Below are positions 42,591-51,548 of a stretch of 64,000 nucleotides of DNA, piece by piece. Every line of letters begins with the position of its first letter. Positions within the stretch are counted from its first letter, which is position 1. Source of the stretch: Solibacillus sp040273735 (GTDB lineage Bacteria > Bacillota > Bacilli > Bacillales_A > Planococcaceae). The stretch is from contig NZ_JBELZM010000012.1 of the NCBI RefSeq assembly GCF_040273735.1, forward strand, positions 1-64,000. The letters run 5' to 3'. A program made the position numbers and the translations under genes. The notes under the pieces were generated by a model, which saw only the letters and a program-made list of their open reading frames with translations, ran no database searches and was not told the DNA's origin.

Positions 42591-43967
42591 TTGAAACAAT
42601 CTCTCTGGCTTCCAACACATTCAGATTTTGCTGCCCCTACTTTGCAAGAATCGATTAACTGCGATATATGTATAATCGGAGGGGGTATTAGCGGTATTTA
42701 TACAGCATATTCTCTGGCTAAAGAGGGGCTTAGTGTCGTGCTAATCGAAGCAATGCCCCAGTTTGCACAAGGAACAACTGGCTATTCTACAGGAAAATTG
42801 ACAGTCCAGCATAACCTCATTTACTCAAAACTTAGTGAAGAAGACGGGAAAATTTACTACGAGGCGAATAAACAGGCTATTGAAAAAGCTGTTTCCGAAA
42901 GTAGCACCAGTTTTACCCGAGCTACTTCGTATGTTTATACAGCTACTCCTCAAGGAAAGGAGCAGCTTTTAAACGAGGCGGAAAGCTATAAAAAAATTGG
43001 TATTCCCTTTGTTGCAACAAAGGACATCGAACTTTCGGTTCCTGTAGAGCTTGCGCTCGGTATCAAAAATGAAGGTCAGATCAATCCAGTCGAGTTCACA
43101 GATACGTATGTTCAATTAGCAAGAAAACATGGCGCACAACTATATTTAAATACGCGAGTCACTAAATTGGAAATGTCCAAAAATTGCCTTCATACAAGCA
43201 ATGACAGTACCGTTCATTATAAAAAGCTGATTTTATGTACCCATTATCCAATAGAATCAATTCGTCAGCTTTATTCGATGAAGCTGCAAATCAAACGGTC
43301 TTATTTAACAGCAACAAAATATTCACAGCTGTTAGAAGGCCAATATTTAAGCGTCGATTCTCAAAGTCGTACAATCCGAACGGCGCTTATCGATAATCAG
43401 CCTTACTTTATCTATGGTGGACAATCGCATACTGCCGGCTCGACAAGTGATACAGACCCGTTTTATGAAACATTGCAGCATGAACTAACAACTGATTTTG
43501 AGCTTCCGCCATATGAATACGGCTGGAGCGCACAGGATGTTATGACTGCAGACCAAGTTCCTTATATCGGCCAGCTATCTCCGAGTGATGACAGTTTGTA
43601 CATTGCAACTGGCTTCAATAAATGGGGGCTTTCTTCTTCACTTGTTGCAGGAACTTTGCTTACAGATCTTATTAAAAGAATCGCAAACCCGGCAGCCGCT
43701 TTATTCTCACCGAATCGTTCGAATTTCGGGAAGACATTTTACTTCATGCTGCAAACGGGCGGGATGATCGGAAAAGAGCTTGTAAAAGGCTATATTGACA
43801 GACCAGATGCGCCTAAGTGTACACACCTCGGCTGTAAAACAAGATGGAATGTTGCAGATGATACATGGGATTGTCCATGTCATGGATCACGCTATAATGC
43901 AAAAGGCGAAGTTATTGAAGGCCCTGCCGTCTATCCGTTAAAAATGAAAAAATCCGGTAACTCTTAA
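42591..43967 (+). CDS. FAD-dependent oxidoreductase with C-terminal Rieske domain (YhfW-like)
   Basis: 458 residues. The N-terminal DAO-type FAD fold starts with CDICIIGGGISGIYTAYSLAKEGLSVVLIEA. A C-terminal Rieske [2Fe-2S] domain carries the ligand pairs CTHLGC and CPCHGSRYNAKGEVIEGPA. This fusion matches the YhfW type of B. subtilis. The electron donor and substrate are unknown. The start is TTG with AAAAGGTG. The terminator hairpin overlaps its stop codon. Confidence 0.92.
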   Translation: MKQSLWLPTHSDFAAPTLQESINCDICIIGGGISGIYTAYSLAKEGLSVVLIEAMPQFAQGTTGYSTGKLTVQHNLIYSKLSEEDGKIYYEANKQAIEKAVSESSTSFTRATSYVYTATPQGKEQLLNEAESYKKIGIPFVATKDIELSVPVELALGIKNEGQINPVEFTDTYVQLARKHGAQLYLNTRVTKLEMSKNCLHTSNDSTVHYKKLILCTHYPIESIRQLYSMKLQIKRSYLTATKYSQLLEGQYLSVDSQSRTIRTALIDNQPYFIYGGQSHTAGSTSDTDPFYETLQHELTTDFELPPYEYGWSAQDVMTADQVPYIGQLSPSDDSLYIATGFNKWGLSSSLVAGTLLTDLIKRIANPAAALFSPNRSNFGKTFYFMLQTGGMIGKELVKGYIDRPDAPKCTHLGCKTRWNVADDTWDCPCHGSRYNAKGEVIEGPAVYPLKMKKSGNS

Positions 43968-43990
43968 ATGAGTTACCGGATTTATTTTTT
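43950..43990. terminator. Shared terminator of the Rieske-FAD gene and ppaC
   Basis: A perfect 14-bp stem, AAATCCGGTAACTC / GAGTTACCGGATTT, with a 6-nt loop containing the TAA stop of the plus-strand gene. T-runs follow, and ppaC converges on it. Confidence 0.92.
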
Positions 43991-44915
43991 ATTTTAAGTT
44001 TTCAGTTAAAACTGGAACGATTTGCTTTTTACGTGATACAACGCCTGGTAAGCTGATGCGACCATTAACAATTGTTGCACCGAACGCTTTCGCTGCTTCT
44101 TCGGCAACTTGTCCAGCTGCTACTGCTGTTGAATCATTGTTTAAAATATCTGTTACGACAAAGAAGAATAGATCTAGGCCGTTATCTGCAATATTTTTGT
44201 TCAACAAGTTTTCAAGCTCTTCTTGGCGACCAAGAACGTCTTCGATATCCACTGCATTTACTTGGGCAACCGTCGCTTTATATTCACCAAATTCAAAGCC
44301 TTTTGCATCCAATGACAATAAATCTTCCAATGACTTATCAGAAAGGTCCGCACCTGCTTTTAGCATAGCTAAACCATATTGTGCAGTATCTACATTTGCA
44401 ATTGCTGCCAATTCTTCACCAGCTTTTACATCTTGCTCTGTGCATGTTGGCGATTTGAATAATAATGTATCCGAAATAATAGCAGAAAGCATTAAACCAG
44501 CAATGTTAGCCGGAATTTCCACATTATTTTCTTTATATAATTTATTTAAGATTGTTGCTGTACAACCTACAGGCTCCGCACGGAAATATACTGGATCAGC
44601 TGTTACAAAGTTCGCAATACGGTGATGATCGATTACTTCCGTGATTTGTACTTCTTCGATTCCATCTGCTGATTGCTGAAACTCATTATGGTCTACTAAA
44701 ATTGCTTGTGCCCCTTCATCTTTTACGTTAGCAATTAGACGCGGTGCTTCAAAGTTGAATTTTTCTAGTGCATACTTTGTTTCGTTATTTAATTCTCCAA
44801 GACGAACCGCTTCTGCATCTACACCTAATTGCTGTTTTAAGTATGCATAAACAATCGCTGAAGTAATTGTATCTGTATCTGGATTTTTATGTCCGAAAAC
44901 TAATGATTTACTCAT
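43989..44915 (-). CDS. ppaC: Manganese-dependent inorganic pyrophosphatase (DHH family)
   Basis: 308 residues, family II pyrophosphatase. Metal ligands lie in GHKNPDTDTITSA, in VDHNEF, and in the DHH motif VIDHHRIANF. The DHHA2 domain follows, ending in GRISLPGVVSRKKQIVPVL with the conserved SRKKQ substrate-binding motif. It removes pyrophosphate in the cytoplasm. Length and sequence are typical for Bacillales PpaC. Confidence 0.96.
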   Translation of the reverse strand: MSKSLVFGHKNPDTDTITSAIVYAYLKQQLGVDAEAVRLGELNNETKYALEKFNFEAPRLIANVKDEGAQAILVDHNEFQQSADGIEEVQITEVIDHHRIANFVTADPVYFRAEPVGCTATILNKLYKENNVEIPANIAGLMLSAIISDTLLFKSPTCTEQDVKAGEELAAIANVDTAQYGLAMLKAGADLSDKSLEDLLSLDAKGFEFGEYKATVAQVNAVDIEDVLGRQEELENLLNKNIADNGLDLFFFVVTDILNNDSTAVAAGQVAEEAAKAFGATIVNGRISLPGVVSRKKQIVPVLTENLK

Positions 44916-45011
44916 GAGTGAGCCTCCTATTAAATGCTTTTCGCTTTTAATTTTAACATAACGTAAAGAAAGTGAAAAACAGAAGATTTGCCAACATTGC
45001 TAAGCAAAAAG

Positions 45012-45049
45012 GAAAACTGTAATGGCTATGAGTTAGCCTTTACAGTTTT
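45012..45049. terminator. Terminator of the RpiR-type regulator gene
   Basis: AAAACTGTAA..GGCT / AGCC..TTACAGTTTT arms with a 7-nt loop. Its right arm touches the regulator stop, and the minus-strand end continues with a short T-rich run. Confidence 0.75.
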
Positions 45050-45896
45050 AGCTGATTGCTATTAAATTCGGCGTACTGAGTGAGCTTTTTGGCTTTTTAC
45101 TATACTGCTCATATTGTTGCGGGTTTTGGCTTACCATTGATTCCACTAATATATGTAAAAGAGAGAAAATAGCAATTGTACAAGTGACTCCGTCTTCTTT
45201 TGTATTCGGAACGATAAGTACGGGGTTAGCCGGATCTGCATGAGGTGTTAGCTCTTTGTTACGGATTGCGACAATTTTTACATTCTTTCTTTTTGCAATT
45301 TCTACTGTTGTCGCCATATCTTCATATTCTTCATCAAGTGATATAATGAAAAGCAGTGAATCTTCATCCATATAGGCCAGTTGTTGGGCGATTTTGTCTG
45401 CCTCATGAGGAATAAAATGAACATGGTCTCGTAACCTATTGACATTGCTGTACATCCAAAATGCAACTGGTGTCGATTCTCTGAAACCTAAAAAGTGGAT
45501 TTTCTTTGATGTATGTAACAATTGCACAACTTCTTCAACATCCTGCTCTTTTAGCTGGTTGAATGTTTTTGAAATGTTGGCGATATCTTTTTTGACAATG
45601 TCAGCTCCAATGTGATTTCGGATCTTTTTAGCAGGCATCGCTTGTTTAACTTCGGTTGCTTCGCCTTTTTCCATTAAGTATTCCTTCAGTTTATCTTGGA
45701 GCTCACTAAAACCTGCTAAATCCATTGAATAACAAAATCTGATTACAGTTGATTCACTTACATCTGCTAATCTTCCTACTTCGGAGGCGGTATGTGTTCC
45801 CACTATATTCGGATTATCCATAACAAACTGAGCAACTTTTCGTTGCCCCTTAGAAAGACGAATATACTTCTTTTTAATATTTTCGCAAATAGTCAA
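45048..45896 (-). CDS. RpiR/MurR-family transcriptional regulator
   Basis: About 282 residues. The N-terminal HTH_6 domain (SKGQRKVAQFVMDNPNIVGTHTASEVGRLADVSESTVIRFCYSMDLAGFSELQ) is followed by a SIS sugar-isomerase-like domain (about 120-260, with 'IHFLGFRESTPVAFWMYSNV' and 'LFIISLDEEYEDMATTVEIAKRKNVKIVAIRN'). Such proteins sense phosphosugars. The family start is uncertain: ATG 45905 is directly against its AAGGGAG site, so TTG 45896 is more likely. It is not adjacent to obvious sugar genes; the next gene is a transporter. Confidence 0.87.
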   Translation of the reverse strand: MTICENIKKKYIRLSKGQRKVAQFVMDNPNIVGTHTASEVGRLADVSESTVIRFCYSMDLAGFSELQDKLKEYLMEKGEATEVKQAMPAKKIRNHIGADIVKKDIANISKTFNQLKEQDVEEVVQLLHTSKKIHFLGFRESTPVAFWMYSNVNRLRDHVHFIPHEADKIAQQLAYMDEDSLLFIISLDEEYEDMATTVEIAKRKNVKIVAIRNKELTPHADPANPVLIVPNTKEDGVTCTIAIFSLLHILVESMVSQNPQQYEQYSKKPKSSLSTPNLIAIS

Positions 45897-46253
45897 ATTC
45901 TCCATCTCCCTTTCTTATATTTTTTTAAAATAATATCTCACTCATTCATGTAACTTTACGTGCGCTAAATTCTTAATAATAAAAAATACATTATCATGAA
46001 TAATAATAGAATTCAACGAGTTTTCTGAAAAAACTTTAGCATACTAAAGAATATAAAAATTTGAATAGGAAATTGACATACTTTTGTAAAATTTATAATT
46101 TATAATTAAACTATTATTAAAAACCTCTTCTGTACATTTATCTATTAGGTATTTTTTTACAGTCCGAGAATTTAATAAAGGACCTGCGCTATTTTATTAG
46201 CACAGGTCCCTATTCATTATTATAAAAAACATTTTAATACTAATAATTTACAA
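45897..46253. other. Intergenic region between the RpiR-type gene and the MFS gene
   Basis: 357 nt, AT-rich. It contains the MFS-gene terminator (46172-46209) and, upstream of the regulator, only AT-rich sequence without a consensus promoter. No gene is seen. Confidence 0.5.
46172..46209 (-). terminator. Terminator of the NiaP-like transporter gene
   Basis: GGACCTGTGCT / AGCGCAGGTCC arms (one wobble) with a weak T-run on the minus strand, about 45 nt after the stop. Confidence 0.7.
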
Positions 46254-47486
46254 CTATAGTAACTCTGTTTGCTTTGTTTCTTTCCCTAAAAAAATAACCG
46301 CTAACACTCCAATGACGATCGCCACACAGAAAATCGCAAAAATATTGCTAATATCTAAGCCTTTTGTGAGCAATGTCCCAACTAGTAACGGACCGAAAAT
46401 ACCTCCAACACGACCTATTGCTGCCGCCATACCTGCTCCCGTTCCTCGTACAATTGCCGGATATTGCTCAGGTGTATATGCATATAAGGCACCCCATGCT
46501 CCTAAGTTAAAGAACGAAAGCAACATACCGGAAATCAACAATGTTTCGATTGATACTGCACCGCCGAATACAAAGGCACTTGCTGCAGTCCCTAATAAAT
46601 ATGTAACTAATACAAATTTTCGCCCAAATTTCTCGATGAACCAAGCAGCTGTAAAATAACCAGGTAATTGTGCTAACGTCATGATTAATACATATTTAAA
46701 ACTTGATATTAAATCAAATCCCTTCCCTACCATTACACTTGGCAACCATAAAAACATGCCGTAGTAAGAAAATACAACTGCAAACCATAAAATCCAAAGC
46801 ATCAGTGTAGAACGTGCATATTTTTTCTCCCATAATGTTGCGATGTTTTGAATAACCGAACGTTTTTTCGATTCTTCTTTTACCCTGAACTGTGGAGAAT
46901 CCGGTAATTTCATTCTTATATAAATTGCATAAAGTGCAGGAATTGCCGTAATTAATAATGCAACTCGCCATCCTTCAATCGGCCAAAATTCAGCCGGTAT
47001 AACGAAATAGGCAATAAGCGCGGCGATAAGCCAGCCTCCGGCCCAAAAACTTTCAAGTAAAACGACAACTCTTCCGCGTTCTTCAGCTTTTACACTTTCA
47101 GATACAAGTGTTGAAGCGACAGGTAATTCACCCCCAAGCCCCATGCCAACAAAGAAGCGCAAAATTAAAAAAAGGGTCAAAGTTGTTGTAAATGCGGATA
47201 AACCACTCGCAACTGAGAATAGTATTAGTGTCCACATAAAAATTTGCTTACGTCCTACTTTATCTGCAAGTACACCAAAAAACAGCGCACCAACTGCCAT
47301 ACCGATCGAGTTTACACTTGCAATCCAACCCATTTGACTACTATTTAATCCCCAGTCAACCGCAAGTGCTGCAATGATAAAAGATAAAATTCCAACATCC
47401 ATTGCATCGAACATCCATCCAACCCCAGCTATACGTAGAAGTTTATTACGTGATAGGGGTTTTTGTTCATTTGTTTCCACCGACAT
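46254..47486 (-). CDS. MFS metabolite transporter, NiaP-like
   Basis: About 410 residues with twelve predicted transmembrane helices. The N-terminal portion (RIAGVGWMFDAMDVGILSFIIAALAVDW, ASVNSIGMAVGA, ADKVGRKQ, GMGLGGELPVASTLVSE, ERGRVVVLLESFWAGGW) is strikingly like B. subtilis NiaP (YceI), a niacin transporter of the sugar/metabolite:H+ symporter family. Similar paralogues transport aromatic acids, so the substrate is provisional. ATG 47486 has AAGGTGG; the ORF extension upstream is rejected. The RpiR-type gene is downstream behind a terminator. Confidence 0.85.
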   Translation of the reverse strand: MSVETNEQKPLSRNKLLRIAGVGWMFDAMDVGILSFIIAALAVDWGLNSSQMGWIASVNSIGMAVGALFFGVLADKVGRKQIFMWTLILFSVASGLSAFTTTLTLFLILRFFVGMGLGGELPVASTLVSESVKAEERGRVVVLLESFWAGGWLIAALIAYFVIPAEFWPIEGWRVALLITAIPALYAIYIRMKLPDSPQFRVKEESKKRSVIQNIATLWEKKYARSTLMLWILWFAVVFSYYGMFLWLPSVMVGKGFDLISSFKYVLIMTLAQLPGYFTAAWFIEKFGRKFVLVTYLLGTAASAFVFGGAVSIETLLISGMLLSFFNLGAWGALYAYTPEQYPAIVRGTGAGMAAAIGRVGGIFGPLLVGTLLTKGLDISNIFAIFCVAIVIGVLAVIFLGKETKQTELL

Positions 47487-47610
47487 TACTTTTCCACCTT
47501 CCATGTGTCTTTACACTTGACTTAACAATATTACTATCATACATTTCTTTCTTAAAAGTGACAACATTTTTTTAACTTAACGAATTGTTCCGACAATTTA
47601 ACAATTCCTA

Positions 47611-47639
47611 TTGAAATAAGGGACACATAGGTATAAAAT
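47611..47639 (+). promoter_or_regulatory. Sigma-A promoter of thrC-thrB
   Basis: TTGAAA (47611-47616), a 17-nt spacer and TAAAAT (47634-47639), 57 nt upstream of thrC. The leader of about 50 nt is too short for a T-box. Confidence 0.7.
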
Positions 47640-47695
47640 GTCTTGTATACAAAAACAAATGTTCACCTAGCGAGAACAGAAGGAGTTTATTATCT

Positions 47696-48754
47696 ATGTG
47701 GAAAGGTCTTATCGAAGAATATAAACAGTACCTACCTGTTACTGAAAATACACCTGCTTTATCACTAAATGAAGGAAATACACCACTAATCCCATTAGTA
47801 AATTTATCTAAAGAGCTTGGAATTGAGTTATACGGAAAAATTGAAGGCGCTAATCCAACTGGTTCTTTTAAAGACCGTGGTATGGTATTTGCTGTTGCAA
47901 AAGCAATTGAAGAGGGCTCTAAAGTTGTCATTTGTGCTTCTACAGGCAATACATCTGCAGCAGCCGCAGCATATGCGGCACGTGCCGGCATTCAGTCAAT
48001 CGTAGTCATTCCTAAAGGCAAAGTGGCACTCGGTAAATTGGCACAAGCTTGCATGTACGGTGCGAAAATTATTGAAATTGACGGCAACTTTGATGATGCA
48101 TTAAATATTGTGCGCAAAATCGGGGAAAATACTCCAATCGCACTTGTTAACTCTGTAAATCCATATCGTATTGAAGGTCAAAAAACAGCTGCGTTTGAAA
48201 TTGTTGATCAACTTGGTCAAGCCCCAGACTACTTATGTATTCCTGTAGGAAACGCAGGGAATATTACAGCTTACTGGAAAGGCTTTAAAGAATATAATGA
48301 AGCAAAACAAAGCGGTCTTCCTAAAATGTACGGTTTTGAAGCAGAAGGTGCTGCTGCAATCGTGCAAGGAGCACCAATTGCAAATCCGGAAACAGTAGCA
48401 ACAGCGATTCGTATCGGGAATCCAGCAAGCTGGAAGTTCGCTGAAACAGCTCGTGATGAGTCAGGCGGTCTAATTAATTCAGTAACTGATGATGAAATTT
48501 TAGATGCTTATAAACTAATCGCCAACAAAGAAGGGATCTTTGTGGAACCTGGTTCGGCTGCTTCATTAGCTGGTGTCATTAAGTCAGTGAAAGCCGGCAA
48601 AATCGCTGCAGGCAGCCGTGTTGTTACAGTCTTTACTGGAAATGGCTTAAAAGATCCTGATACAGCGATGAATGTTTCGACTGTAGACCTTGTCTCACTT
48701 CAAAATGATGAGCAGGAAATCCGTAATTATATCGAGGGCGTATTTAGTCTATGA
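47696..48754 (+). CDS. thrC: Threonine synthase
   Basis: A 352-residue fold-type II PLP enzyme that converts O-phosphohomoserine to threonine. The PLP lysine is Lys59 in NPTGSFKDRG, and the phosphate-binding loop includes CASTGNTSAAAAAYAARAG and the C-terminal TGNGLKDPD. Normal length. It overlaps thrB by 4 nt (ATGA). In B. subtilis the operon is hom-thrC-thrB; the gene upstream here is a divergent transporter, so hom is elsewhere. Confidence 0.96.
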   Translation: MWKGLIEEYKQYLPVTENTPALSLNEGNTPLIPLVNLSKELGIELYGKIEGANPTGSFKDRGMVFAVAKAIEEGSKVVICASTGNTSAAAAAYAARAGIQSIVVIPKGKVALGKLAQACMYGAKIIEIDGNFDDALNIVRKIGENTPIALVNSVNPYRIEGQKTAAFEIVDQLGQAPDYLCIPVGNAGNITAYWKGFKEYNEAKQSGLPKMYGFEAEGAAAIVQGAPIANPETVATAIRIGNPASWKFAETARDESGGLINSVTDDEILDAYKLIANKEGIFVEPGSAASLAGVIKSVKAGKIAAGSRVVTVFTGNGLKDPDTAMNVSTVDLVSLQNDEQEIRNYIEGVFSL

Positions 48755-49668
48755 GTAAAAAGTGGCAAATCAAAGTTCCTGGCAGTACAGCAAATTTAGG
48801 TCCTGGATTTGACTCCATTGGTCTTGGATTATCGCTCTATCTAACATTGGATGTCACATTACAGGATGAGTGGGAATTTGTGCATATTGGTGACAATGTG
48901 CCCTCTGAAACATCAGTCGAAACGCATTTAATTTATACAATCGCACAGCAGGTAGCAAAGCAATATAATGCGACCCTGCCTCCATGTAAAATCGAGATGA
49001 CTAGTGAGCTTCCCCTTGCTCGTGGTATCGGCAGCAGTGCGGCAGCAATTGTAGGAGCTATTGAATTAGCCGATATTTTAGGGGATTTGAAATTATCGCA
49101 ACAGGATAAGCTGAATATTTCATCTCAAATTGAAGGCCATCCTGATAATGCGACCGCTTCGGTATTGGGAGGATTGACGATCTCTTCAATGGATGAAGCA
49201 GGAATTGTGGACACACTACATATTCAGGAGATGGATGCGGCATTCGTTGTATTTATTCCGAATATCGAACTCAAAACAGCAGCATCACGCGGTGTTTTAC
49301 CGGAGCAGTTTAAAAGAAGCTATGCAGTGCGTGCAAGTGCCAATGCGAATATGCTGGCCGCTTCCCTTATTGCAAAGGATTATGAGCGAATTGGACGTTA
49401 TATGGAAGCAGATCTTTTCCATGAGCCTTTCCGTGCAAACCTCATTCCCGAATATAATGAAATTCGCGAAGCTGCAAAAAAGGCTGGAGCGTATGGAACT
49501 GCTTTAAGTGGTGCCGGTCCAACATTAATCTCAATGATTCCGCTCGCTTTATCCGAACAATTTGTTGAATCAATGCAGCAACAATTTCCGGACCATCAAG
49601 TCGTAGTGACAACCGCTTCACCATCCGGCTCAACTGTCAAAGTTATTAATAATATATTTATAGATTAA
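48751..49668 (+). CDS. thrB: Homoserine kinase
   Basis: A 305-residue GHMP kinase that phosphorylates homoserine to feed ThrC. Motifs: PGSTANLGPGFDSIGLGL (motif 1), the ATP-binding PLARGIGSSAAAIVGAI (motif 2), and GAYGTALSGAGPTLISM (motif 3). The start overlaps the thrC stop, which points to translational coupling. A strong terminator follows. Confidence 0.96.
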   Translation: MSKKWQIKVPGSTANLGPGFDSIGLGLSLYLTLDVTLQDEWEFVHIGDNVPSETSVETHLIYTIAQQVAKQYNATLPPCKIEMTSELPLARGIGSSAAAIVGAIELADILGDLKLSQQDKLNISSQIEGHPDNATASVLGGLTISSMDEAGIVDTLHIQEMDAAFVVFIPNIELKTAASRGVLPEQFKRSYAVRASANANMLAASLIAKDYERIGRYMEADLFHEPFRANLIPEYNEIREAAKKAGAYGTALSGAGPTLISMIPLALSEQFVESMQQQFPDHQVVVTTASPSGSTVKVINNIFID

Positions 49669-49687
49669 ACTCTTCATTAGAGTGTTT

Positions 49688-49733
49688 AATGTACGTTATT
49701 CTCACATTGAATAACGTACATTTTTTGTTTTTT
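49688..49733 (+). terminator. Terminator of thrC-thrB
   Basis: A 13-bp perfect stem, AATGTACGTTATT / AATAACGTACATT, followed by T6 and another T-rich run. Confidence 0.92.
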
Positions 49734-49815
49734 CTATCCTATTTTGCATTTTATGCATAATTCCCCTTAAATTTGGGTATATTAATAAATCTACTGTTAG
49801 AAAGGGGTAATGTTT

Positions 49816-50463
49816 ATGAAAATTGCAGTTATTGGGGCTGCAGGTAAGGCAGGAACTCATATTTTAAGAGAAGCCATCATGAGAAACTTTGATGTGACAG
49901 CGATTGTAAAAAATAAGGCAACAGTACAAGAAGAAAATATTAATATTATTGAAAGCGACCTGTTTAAATTAACAAAGGAACAAATTGCTCCTTTCGATAT
50001 TGTAATTAATGCTTTTGCTCCGCTGCCAGGGGAAGAACATTTACATGTTGATGCCGGTGAACATTTAATTTCCTTACTAGAAGGAACAGAGAAAAAATTG
50101 TTCGTGATCGGCAGTTCAGGCTGCCTTTTTGTTAATCGTGAAAAAACAGTCCGCCTTATGGATCTTGAAGATTATCCTGAGGACCTTGCTGTCGCAGCAA
50201 AGGCTCAATTGCAGAACCTACGTGATTTGGAAAGCTCTTCAATTCAATGGTCCTTTGCCATCCCATCAGCTATGTTCGATTCGGATGGACCACGTACCGG
50301 TCATTACATTAAAGGCGAAGAGAAAATTTTAGTAAACTCGCAATTTAACAGTTATATCAGTTATGCTGATTTTGCTGTCGCATTGCTTGATGAAATCGAA
50401 AAAAATGAATACCCAAATACAACATTTACTGTTGCATCTGAAAATGTAACAGCCGCATCTTGA
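49816..50463 (+). CDS. NAD(P)-binding atypical short-chain oxidoreductase (YwnB-like)
   Basis: About 215 residues. The Rossmann glycine motif VIGAAGKAGTHILREA stands at the N-terminus, followed by the NmrA/YwnB-type pattern 'DIVINAFAP', 'FVIGSSGCLFV' and 'SFAIPSAMFDSDGPRTGHY'. Members are NADPH-binding reductases or redox sensors; the substrate is unknown. Of two ATG codons 6 nt apart, 49816 has the proper spacing from AAGGGG; 49810 is too close. Monocistronic. Confidence 0.87.
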   Translation: MKIAVIGAAGKAGTHILREAIMRNFDVTAIVKNKATVQEENINIIESDLFKLTKEQIAPFDIVINAFAPLPGEEHLHVDAGEHLISLLEGTEKKLFVIGSSGCLFVNREKTVRLMDLEDYPEDLAVAAKAQLQNLRDLESSSIQWSFAIPSAMFDSDGPRTGHYIKGEEKILVNSQFNSYISYADFAVALLDEIEKNEYPNTTFTVASENVTAAS

Positions 50464-50470
50464 TAAAAAA

Positions 50471-50564
50471 GAATAAAGCTTCTATTCAGCCAATAGGCAC
50501 CGAAGCTTTATTCCCGATACTTAAAAAAGCCAGCATGCTCCGTGGTAGGAGCTGCTGGCTTTTT
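50471..50564. terminator. Tandem terminator hairpins between the YwnB-like gene and zupT
   Basis: The first hairpin, GAATAAAGCTTC / GAAGCTTTATTC (50471-50513), lacks a T-run. The second, GCCAGCA.GCTCC / GGAGC.GCTGGC (50529-50559), is flanked by A6 and T5 and can act in both directions for the converging genes. Confidence 0.82.
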
Positions 50565-50580
50565 CATGAAGTTATTAAAA

Positions 50581-51402
50581 TTAAGTTAACATCACTAAAC
50601 TGATAGCCATAACTGCCATACCTGCTATTAATCCGTAAATAGAGGAATGGGCTTCATCATATTTTTTAGCAGCCGGCAACAGCTCATCAATCGAAATAAA
50701 TACCATAATACCTGCAACACCAGCAAAAACAATACCGAACAATGTATCTGTCATAAATTGCATTAGTACTAAGTAGGCAATAAATGCACCGAGCGGCTCT
50801 GATAAACCAGAGGCGAACGACCATTTAAATGCCTTCATACGCTTCCCTGTTGCATAAAAGATAGGAATAGCTACCGCAATACCTTCCGGGATATTATGAA
50901 TGGCTACAGCAATTGCTATCGCTACTCCGACATTCGGGTCTTGCAATACCGCCATAAATGTCGCAATACCTTCGGGGAAGTTATGAATCGCGATTGCCAG
51001 CGCTGTAAATAACCCCATTTTCATGAGGCGGTCTGCTTCTACATCTTCATTACCGATTAATTGAGCGTTTTGAACATCTTCTACAGATTTTACTTCGTGC
51101 GGATTATTCCCCTTTGGAATAAAGCGGTCGATTAAGGCAATTACAAGCATTCCTCCGAAAAAGCCGATGATGGTGTACCAATACCCTACTGTTTCCCCAT
51201 GAACGTTTACTAAAGCGTCTTTCGCTTTCACAAAAATCTCAACAAGTGATACATAAATCATAACACCTGCTGAAAAGCCTAATGCAACCGAAAGAAACTT
51301 CTTATTCGTACGTGTTGTAAAAAATGCGATCAAGCTGCCAATACCAGTAGCAAGCCCTGCAAATAATGTTAATCCTAACGCTAATATTACATTCTCATCC
51401 AT
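50581..51402 (-). CDS. zupT: ZIP-family zinc/divalent metal transporter ZupT
   Basis: 273 residues with eight predicted transmembrane helices. The metal-binding signatures HNFPEGIATF (helix 4) and HNIPEGIAVAIPIF (helix 5) are ZIP hallmarks, with a charged cytoplasmic loop between helices 3 and 4 (PKGNNPHEVKSVEDVQNAQ). It imports Zn(II) and related metals. ATG follows AAGGAGAA. Neither a zur gene nor a clear Zur box was seen. Confidence 0.93.
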   Translation of the reverse strand: MDENVILALGLTLFAGLATGIGSLIAFFTTRTNKKFLSVALGFSAGVMIYVSLVEIFVKAKDALVNVHGETVGYWYTIIGFFGGMLVIALIDRFIPKGNNPHEVKSVEDVQNAQLIGNEDVEADRLMKMGLFTALAIAIHNFPEGIATFMAVLQDPNVGVAIAIAVAIHNIPEGIAVAIPIFYATGKRMKAFKWSFASGLSEPLGAFIAYLVLMQFMTDTLFGIVFAGVAGIMVFISIDELLPAAKKYDEAHSSIYGLIAGMAVMAISLVMLT

Positions 51403-51509
51403 ACAATTCTCCTTCTTTATAATCTTTTCTCATATTATACGCACGATGTTTCCTATGTGCAACTTTTTTCAATCAGGAAACATCTTATGCAGGGAACCAA
51501 ATCAATTGC

Positions 51510-51541
51510 TAAAAAAGGGATTCCTAAACATCAGGAATCCC
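51510..51541 (-). terminator. Terminator of the PAP2 gene
   Basis: GGGATTCCT / AGGAATCCC perfect 9-bp stem, 7-nt loop, T6 on the minus strand, 7 nt after the stop. Confidence 0.9.
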
Positions 51542-51548
51542 ATTGCTT

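Noticed and set aside
44056..44625. Plus-strand ORF of 189 codons
   Set aside because: It lies entirely inside ppaC on the opposite strand, lacks a ribosome site, and its product has no recognisable domain.
47505..47695. Possible T-box in front of thrC
   Set aside because: The leader after the likely promoter is only about 50 nt, and no T-box sequence, specifier stem or antiterminator is seen.
49751..49790. Sigma-B promoter before the YwnB-like gene (a GGGTAT is present)
   Set aside because: No GTTT-type -35 at 12-15 nt upstream, so the match is only half a promoter.
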